Assembly (NCBI RefSeq): GCF_030936135.1
Contig: NC_082600.1
Coordinates: 19,041,943-19,105,942 of the forward strand
Direction of reading: 5' to 3'
From: Gavia stellata
Lineage: Eukaryota; Chordata; Aves; Gaviiformes; Gaviidae
Length of the DNA: 64,000 bases
The position numbers and the translations under genes were made by a program. Of the stretch, positions 59,901 to 64,000 are shown in pieces (position 1 is the first letter of the stretch; every line of letters starts with the position of its first letter). The notes under the pieces are model-generated. The model saw only the letters and a list, made by a program, of their open reading frames with translations, searched no databases and was not told where the DNA came from.

Positions 59901-62395
59901 TGTGAAATTCCTCGAAACAGAATCTTGCCCAAGCCTTCCTCCACCCAAGCTCTCTGTTCATGATATGAAACCTTTAGGAGCAGCAGGAACTGGTAAAACT
60001 AGCAGTACTCCATCCAACTGTCAAATGCAAGGTAACATTTGAAAGAAAATTTGAATCTTTACACAGAACGTAAATAACTAAAGGTAGAATTTTCAAGGGG
60101 ATTTCAACAATTCCCTGCTTCCTCACTTGTGAACTATGAATTTGACTTCTTCCCCCTCCCCACAATTTCCTACTGTCTCTTCTATTTTTTTTTTCCTCAC
60201 CCCTCCTTCCCACTGCTTCTATACCCCGCTTCCTAAAAATCTCTATACAGAATATTAGAGGAACCAAATTCCCTTTGATATGGAAAGGCTTTAACAGCAC
60301 CTTATAGAGCCAAACAGATGCTGTGCAGACAACTCCATGTGGTATATCAGTGAACCCAGTCCCAATTTTCAGCATCCCTGTTAATCAGCTTGGGTCTCAC
60401 TGGGTGAAGAATGCAAGCAATACCAACCTTGTAGTGCCTCTCTGGTATGTAGAACCTGGTTACTCAGAGAGGACTGAAATAAAATCAGTTAAGTATATGA
60501 CCTGATCTACAATCTCTGTAAGCTGTGCATGAGTGTTAACTTCGATTTTTCTAAGGCAGAGAGCAATTATGCTTATATTATGCATGTTGAAATTAATGCA
60601 CTTTTGTCTAATGTAAGATTGAAATCTTCAGTTTAACTGATCCAGTTTGTACTTAATTTTTTACATGCATTTAAGACTTCACCTTAATACAGGCCTGCTG
60701 ATTGATAGAAGCTTGTTTTGATTGAAACTTTAACTGTAAACTCAAAAAAAACCCAAACAAAAACCTATGTATTAGGTAGATCTACAGAGAGAGAAACATA
60801 TTGCTAAAACACCCTCTTTCAATTCACCTAAAGTAGTTGGATGTTACAATGTATAAATGTCTACTGTGAAATAGCAAATTATATCTGAAAGCAGTATTTA
60901 ATTACTTTTTTGATAGAGCTAAATTAAGTTTAATTTTCTTTTTACTCTTCTTCCTTGTAGTATAACAGTAATATAATATGTAAAGTACCTACTTTACTTG
61001 GCAAAAAACCATTTTCCTTGTCTGGAAGAACTAAATTCTTGGTTCCTTTTATCCATTTAGGAACTTAAATTGCTGGCTTGTAAAACTAGACACCTGTTTT
61101 AGATATATATATATTTTTATATTTTTTATATATATTTATATATATATTTTTTTAAGGTTTTTGTTGCTAGAAATAAACCATATAGTAGCAGTTTTTAAAT
61201 GGTGGACGCAAATGTCACTATAACATCCACACAGAAATGCATTTATGAGAATTAGGATGCTTACATGATGAAAGACCTTTTTTAAAACAAAAATCTGAAT
61301 AAAATCGCCTATCCAAACAATTAGTATGATATGGGAATGTCAGTTTAGTTTCTGCTCTGCATCTGGTGTAGGAACCTTGAGAACCGGTTACATCTGGAGC
61401 TGAGTTGAGGATTTGATGGGAGAAGGTGAGGAGGGGCAAGTCAATTGTTAGATTAAAAAAAAGAATAGTAATACTTTTCTTTATTAAAACTAAAATTTTG
61501 TTAGAATTTGAACTAATGGGCGAACTTTCATTTTTGTCTCAAGACTAAATTGTGACTCACTGTCAGTGATGTTTATTTACAGGGGTTTTCTTGGGGCTCA
61601 CCCTGGGGAAGTTGTGCCAATACACCATGGGGTGGGAAACCTACCTGTGTGCTGCATTGTAGTGCATGCACAAGGGCCCTTATGCCTTTGCATAGTGCTG
61701 GAGTCAATGTGACAGGTTTTTCATGTCTGACATCGCATGTGTGAAGTGAACCTTGGCAAAGGTGTTCATGTTGCCTGTCACATCATGTTGCCTGTCACAG
61801 AGATGTATAGATTTTTTTTTGGGTAGCCTGAGCTGTTACTGAATTTCAGCTGCCAACAAGCACAGTATGGTTGGCAGGTCCTGGGACTGTGCTGATCTTT
61901 AAGTCAGTCTTGTAACTGGTGGCCTGAAATGCAGACATAGGAATTCTTCAGCAAAAGAAGCAGTGACAGATGAGATCAAAGATGAGAGAAGATAGAGAGA
62001 ATGAAGTTCTATAAGGATGTCTATAGTCAGTGGCAAGAAGATAGGATTTCCATGCTGCAAAAGTAATAGGCAATTCTAGAACTTGTTTGTGAACAAATGC
62101 TGTAAAATTGGGTAGACTTATGAATGCTTTCTAACAAAGTGTTTTTGTTGTTGGGTTTTGGGTTTTTTGGGATTTTTACATTTCAGATTCTGCAGTCTCG
62201 GGAATGAGCAGAAGACCAGATACAAATCCATTTTTAGCACCTCGATCTGCAGCGGTGCCTCTCATAACACCTGCTACTAGTTCTGGACATCTGCTTATGA
62301 AACCTATTTCTGACGCGTTGCCTACTTTCACACCACTGCCAGTGTCCCCTGATGCCAGTGCTGGTGCTGTACTAAAAGACCTCCTAAAACAATAG
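29833..62395 (+). CDS. TRIP11: TRIP11 (GMAP-210), Golgi tether, complete
   Basis: Long coiled-coil golgin of the cis-Golgi that tethers highly curved vesicles and anchors IFT20 for ciliary trafficking. Twenty coding exons: 29833-29971, 32545-32621, 33868-33978, 35119-35394, 36215-36283, 37019-37184, 38661-38963, 39624-39664, 40692-40895, 41940-44969, 47812-47952, 48172-48365, 49834-49997, 50325-50428, 50768-50867, 56821-56902, 57697-57811, 58363-58485, 59884-60031, 62187-62395; 5,796 nt, 1,931 residues (human 1,979). The N-terminal Gly/Ser/Leu-rich segment, residues 1-38 ([20 protein letters not shown] onward), is the curvature-sensing ALPS motif. Residues about 50-1730 are heptad-rich Glu/Lys/Gln/Leu coiled coil. 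About 1734-1795 is the Arf1-binding GRAB domain ([20 protein letters not shown]). The Pro-rich tail ends VLKDLLKQ. All junctions are GT-AG and in frame. Confidence 0.98.
30465..30509 (+). repeat. Short repeat cluster with two TGACGTGTCA boxes
   Basis: TGACGTGTCA at 30465-30474 and 30500-30509, separated by a perfect 12-bp tandem CGGAGTCTGACG (30481-30504). In TRIP11 intron 1, 490 bp past exon 1. TGACGTG is the core of ATF6/XBP1 and CREB-type sites; function unproven. Confidence 0.6.
32545..32621 (+). CDS. TRIP11: TRIP11 exon 2
   Basis: 77 nt, residues 47-72, [20 protein letters not shown] onward; start of the coiled coil. Confidence 0.94.
33541..33665 (+). repeat. CR1 LINE 3' fragment (sense)
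   Basis: Ends GGTTGGACTTGATGATCTTA ... TCTTTTCCAACCTTAGTGATTCTGTGATTCC, the 3' tail of avian CR1 with its ATTCTRTGA-type terminal repeats. In TRIP11 intron 2, 200 bp before exon 3. Severely 5'-truncated, as usual. Confidence 0.85.
33868..33978 (+). CDS. TRIP11: TRIP11 exon 3
   Basis: 111 nt, residues 73-109, [20 protein letters not shown] onward, ending QQKE. Confidence 0.97.
35119..35394 (+). CDS. TRIP11: TRIP11 exon 4
   Basis: 276 nt, residues 110-201. Coiled coil [20 protein letters not shown], a Ser/Pro/Ala-rich break, then [20 protein letters not shown] and further coil. Confidence 0.97.
36215..36283 (+). CDS. TRIP11: TRIP11 exon 5
   Basis: 69 nt, residues 202-224, [20 protein letters not shown] onward. 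Confidence 0.95.
37019..37184 (+). CDS. TRIP11: TRIP11 exon 6
   Basis: 166 nt, residues 225-280, [20 protein letters not shown] onward to ENQLQQ. Acceptor TTTTTTAG|GAG. Confidence 0.96.
38661..38963 (+). CDS. TRIP11: TRIP11 exon 7
   Basis: 303 nt, residues 280-381. Poorly conserved coiled coil ([20 protein letters not shown]) ending in the conserved VVRLQQALL. Shorter than the recalled human exon. Confidence 0.94.
39624..39664 (+). CDS. TRIP11: TRIP11 exon 8
   Basis: 41 nt, residues 381-394, [13 protein letters not shown]. Acceptor TATAG|CAG|CAG is a NAGNAG site; use of 39627 would drop one alanine. Confidence 0.93.
40692..40895 (+). CDS. TRIP11: TRIP11 exon 9
   Basis: 204 nt, residues 395-462, [20 protein letters not shown] onward to the conserved [15 protein letters not shown]. 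The acceptor TTAACTTAAG|GGA has AAG rather than the usual pyrimidine before AG. Confidence 0.93.
41940..44969 (+). CDS. TRIP11: TRIP11 exon 10 (3,030-bp giant exon)
   Basis: Exactly 1,010 codons, residues 463-1472, both ends on codon boundaries. Acceptor TTCATTTCAG|CATATG, donor GAACAG|GTATGT. Uninterrupted coiled coil rich in E, K, Q and L; conserved blocks include [37 protein letters not shown] and [20 protein letters not shown]. More than half of the protein comes from this one exon. Confidence 0.98.
45042..45136 (+). other. TRIP11: Possible cassette exon after the giant exon
   Basis: TGTATGTAG|CC at the left and AGCAG|GTGAGT at the right bound 95 nt that are open in the incoming frame ([20 protein letters not shown] onward). 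Inclusion would shift frame and stop soon inside exon 11. The preceding intron would be only 72 bp. Candidate only. Confidence 0.2.
45439..45454 (+). repeat. Poly(A) run in TRIP11 intron 10
   Basis: About 16 consecutive A; simple sequence, no recognised element attached. Confidence 0.8.
46121..46325 (-). repeat. CR1 LINE 3' fragment (antisense) with inverted end
   Basis: Begins TTCATAGAATCATAGAATGG and continues GGCTGGAAGGGACCT, TTCCAACTCC and TCTCTGGGCAACCTG: the CR1 3' end in antisense orientation. At 46303-46324 the strand orientation appears to flip (TGAGGGTGGTAAGACACTGG reads as sense CR1). In TRIP11 intron 10. Confidence 0.9.
47812..47952 (+). CDS. TRIP11: TRIP11 exon 11
   Basis: 141 nt, residues 1473-1519, [20 protein letters not shown] onward. 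Acceptor TTCAACAG|GGT, donor GAG|GTACAC. Confidence 0.97.
48172..48365 (+). CDS. TRIP11: TRIP11 exon 12
   Basis: 194 nt, residues 1520-1584, [20 protein letters not shown] then [20 protein letters not shown]. Donor CCAG|GTAGTC. Confidence 0.97.
49834..49997 (+). CDS. TRIP11: TRIP11 exon 13
   Basis: 164 nt, residues 1584-1639, [20 protein letters not shown] onward to VLEQFQQ. Acceptor TTCATTAAG|TCA lacks a pyrimidine before AG. Confidence 0.96.
50325..50428 (+). CDS. TRIP11: TRIP11 exon 14
   Basis: 104 nt, residues 1639-1673, [20 protein letters not shown] onward. Confidence 0.97.
50768..50867 (+). CDS. TRIP11: TRIP11 exon 15
   Basis: 100 nt, residues 1674-1707, [20 protein letters not shown] onward. 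Donor AAG|GTAAGT. Confidence 0.97.
50868..56820 (+). other. TRIP11: TRIP11 intron 15 (6.0 kb, longest in the window)
   Basis: AT-rich. Holds one CR1 fragment (51500-51699) and nothing else I can name. No additional coiled-coil exon with usable splice sites was found. Confidence 0.75.
51500..51699 (+). repeat. CR1 LINE 3' fragment (sense)
   Basis: GGTCAAACATAGGAATAGGTTGCCCAGAGATA ... GGCTTGGACTAGATGATCTAGACATCCCTTCCAACATAAATG, characteristic of the CR1 3' region. The left limit is uncertain; some similarity may extend to about 51440. The terminal octamers are decayed. Confidence 0.88.
56821..56902 (+). CDS. TRIP11: TRIP11 exon 16
   Basis: 82 nt, residues 1707-1734, [20 protein letters not shown] onward. 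Acceptor TTTATAG|GTG. Confidence 0.95.
57697..57811 (+). CDS. TRIP11: TRIP11 exon 17 (GRAB domain)
   Basis: 115 nt, residues 1734-1772, [20 protein letters not shown] then [18 protein letters not shown]: the GRIP-related Arf1-binding domain that fixes the C-terminus to the Golgi. Confidence 0.98.
58299..58373 (+). repeat. Acceptor region of exon 18, source copy of a local duplication
   Basis: GTTGCAGTTTCTTTTTTCTG ... CTTTCTAGTTATTATCTGA. The polypyrimidine tract, AG and first coding bases of exon 18 recur at 59656-59725. Confidence 0.85.
58363..58485 (+). CDS. TRIP11: TRIP11 exon 18
   Basis: 123 nt, residues 1773-1813, [20 protein letters not shown] onward; end of the GRAB region. Donor AATAGT|GTAAGA. 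Confidence 0.97.
59647..59770 (+). repeat. Duplicated exon 18 acceptor bracketed by short inverted repeats
   Basis: 59656-59725 copies 58299-58373 at high identity (TTGGTTTCCTAACT is shared exactly, then a TCCTAG acceptor and TTATCTGA with one TTA missing). AGTACTTAGT (59648-59657) on the left and ACTAAGTACT (59736-59745) on the right are reverse complements. Further overlapping AGTAC/ACTAAGTAC palindromes run to 59770. Confidence 0.8.
59884..60031 (+). CDS. TRIP11: TRIP11 exon 19
   Basis: 148 nt, residues 1814-1863, [20 protein letters not shown] onward, Pro/Ser-rich tail. Acceptor TTGTAG|TCTTTTTCAG; the second AG 10 nt on would shift the frame. Confidence 0.95.
60145..60234 (+). repeat. 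Pyrimidine-rich tract
   Basis: About 90 bases, mostly C and T (CTTCTTCCCCCTCCCC, TTTTTTTTTCCTCACCCCTCC), in TRIP11 intron 19. Interrupted by a few purines. Confidence 0.7.
61102..61153 (+). repeat. AT microsatellite
   Basis: Impure TATATA/TTTTTA simple repeat in TRIP11 intron 19. Confidence 0.9.
61766..61799 (+). repeat. 17-bp perfect tandem duplication
   Basis: TCATGTTGCCTGTCACA twice in direct succession in TRIP11 intron 19. Confidence 0.9.
62187..62395 (+). CDS. TRIP11: TRIP11 exon 20 (C-terminus and stop)
   Basis: 209 nt, residues 1863-1931, [20 protein letters not shown] then [20 protein letters not shown] and DLLKQ, stop TAG at 62393-62395. Acceptor TTTCAG|ATT. Confidence 0.97.
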
Positions 62396-63635
62396 ATGAT
62401 CTTGTATCAATATGATGATAGTAGCACTTTAAGGAAAATGAGAACACTATGCTGTGTATATAATTTACCACAATGAGGCCTTCTGTAAAAAGTCATGTAC
62501 TTGTTTGCGGTTGTACCTTGCTTTTCTTTTAATTATGAACTAACCAGTGCTTTGGAAATTCTAATGGTGGCATGAATAACTGCCTTCTTCATAGCAGGTA
62601 TTCATTTTGGGCGTGGGTTAAATCTTAAACTGAGGGGAAAAAAAATCTGGAAAAAAAAATCTTATCATGTTGCTAGATTGTCACAAGACAAATAGAAGGA
62701 TTTTTAAACCTTAGTTATACTCTGAGTTGTTTCAGTTATGCATAGACAGCATTTAACTCTTCGGTGTTGAGATCTGTTTTTCCATTAAAACTATCTGCTA
62801 TTGGCAGTGGGCCTTCAAGAACCAGAATTCTTAAAAAAATAAAAATGACACAAACTCCATAGAATAAGACGGTGAGCATATAGGAGTGTGATTATTGCGT
62901 AACCGCAGTCTTCCCATGCATGATTTATGACACTTAATGTATACTAGGACACGTATCGCATTTACAGGATTGGTCACTTTTGCAGGCAATTTGAGGCATG
63001 TTAATCTCTTTTTGCACAATGATTTGATTCCTCCCCTCCCCCTGGACTAATAGCTGCTTTCAGCAGTCAAACCCATCAGCGCCAAGGAGTTAACTGTGGA
63101 AGTGAGTGCTTCATTTTCTAGAGGCGTCCATGTGATGAAGAGTGGGTAATTCAGCAAAAGATAGGTTTACATATATAAAGGCACTGTACTCTAATGGTCT
63201 AAGATGTATATTTGAGAGACTTTTTATCTTGTAGGATTTTGTAGATCCAAATACAGGCTTAAAGCTTGAACCCATGTATAGAATTTAAAGGGAAGAAGAT
63301 GCTTACTTATCTCAAATGTGTAAATAGGTCTTTGTAAGCCCGAGGCCAAAGTCAATTATTCTGTAAATTTTGCTGTGATAACTTGTACACTTTGTTTGGC
63401 AGGTAAAGAATGAAGTTGCATACTAAGGGATAAAAGTCATCTTGCAAAAGTCATCTTCATGGTGAATCTGAGATAAAACATCTTCAGTTTAAAATGTGTA
63501 ACTTCTTAATCTTTTTATATGCCATTCTGTGTTTAGTCAGTGTTACGATAATGTTGTGCAAGTTCTATATTAGAACTGTCCACCTTCTCATTTTCATTAA
63601 GATCCTGGATTAAATTGTTGTAAGAGTTGTATTTA

Positions 63636-63641
63636 AATAAA
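63636..63641 (+). terminator. TRIP11: TRIP11 poly(A) signal candidate 1
   Basis: TTTAAATAAAATTAATTAC, 1.24 kb past the stop. Confidence 0.5.
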
Positions 63642-63944
63642 ATTAATTACTGAAACTTGTACAGAATCAACCAAAATAATGCAAGAAATCTTTGCATTTA
63701 TTTATGTAGAGGTCAAATAGTGAATTTCTTTTGTTGCCTTGAAGTTTTTTTAATGACTGTATTTACCTTAAGAACTGCTTGAGACCCTCTTTTACCAGTA
63801 TGTTAATGTTTCATGGAAGATTTATGCAAATTTGGAAGTGGATTGACCATACAGAGTTTTTATTTTAAATTTTTTACTCCGTTATAGACAAGGTAATTAA
63901 TGTGGCAGTTTGATTTTTGAAAGGATAACAGCCACACATAGTAT

Positions 63945-63950
63945 AATAAA
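63945..63950 (+). terminator. TRIP11: TRIP11 poly(A) signal candidate 2
   Basis: AGTATAATAAAGTAAATG, 1.55 kb past the stop. Confidence 0.4.
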
Positions 63951-64000
63951 GTAAATGTAACGAGAATTTGATATTACCTCAGCTGAGAACATTTCAGTTC

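Larger units (their letters stand above)
62396..64000 (+). other. TRIP11: TRIP11 3' UTR and flank to window edge
   Basis: AT-rich, no coding signal. AATAAA at 63636-63641 and 63945-63950 are candidate 3' ends; the UTR may continue past the window. Confidence 0.65.

Overview
The window is vertebrate nuclear DNA, almost certainly from a bird. It holds spliced GT-AG genes with short introns, GC-rich promoter islands in AT-rich surroundings, and three CR1 LINE tails of the avian type. No bacterial, viral or plasmid gene organisation is visible. The coding sequences match, by recalled family sequence, a block that lies together on human 14q32.12: CPSF2 - NDUFB1 - ATXN3 - TRIP11. The species cannot be fixed from sequence alone.

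Layout. Positions 1-6200 (minus strand) carry the 5' half of CPSF2: a noncoding first exon and seven coding exons (residues 1-350), cut by the left edge of the window. Around 5700-6800 is a CpG island serving as a head-to-head promoter for CPSF2 (left) and NDUFB1 (right). NDUFB1 (plus, coding 7412-8775) encodes a complete 58-residue complex I subunit. A second CpG island (about 9220-10120) starts ATXN3 (plus, 9756-22291, 11 coding exons, 363 residues, complete Josephin deubiquitinase with three UIMs and a very short interrupted polyQ), followed by what looks like a long 3' UTR reaching about 27.2 kb. After a 1.7-kb spacer, a third CpG island (about 28960-30130) starts TRIP11/GMAP-210 (plus, 29833-62395, 20 coding exons, 1,931 residues, including one exon of 3,030 bp). 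Its 3' UTR runs to the right edge.

The four genes do not form a pathway: mRNA 3'-end processing (CPSF2), mitochondrial respiration (NDUFB1), ubiquitin-chain editing (ATXN3) and Golgi tethering (TRIP11). They are an old syntenic block. All exon frames were checked to join without a break (CPSF2 1,049 nt partial; NDUFB1 177 nt; ATXN3 1,092 nt; TRIP11 5,796 nt, each including the stop where present).

I found no new biological system. The more unusual items are small: a duplicated copy of the TRIP11 exon-18 splice acceptor placed 1.36 kb downstream and bracketed by short inverted repeats; an NDUFB1 stop codon embedded in a poly(A) signal; an intronic poly(A) signal in ATXN3 placed to give a two-UIM isoform; a CR1 copy whose end looks like a micro-inversion; a possible frameshifting cassette exon behind the giant TRIP11 exon; and several NAGNAG acceptors.
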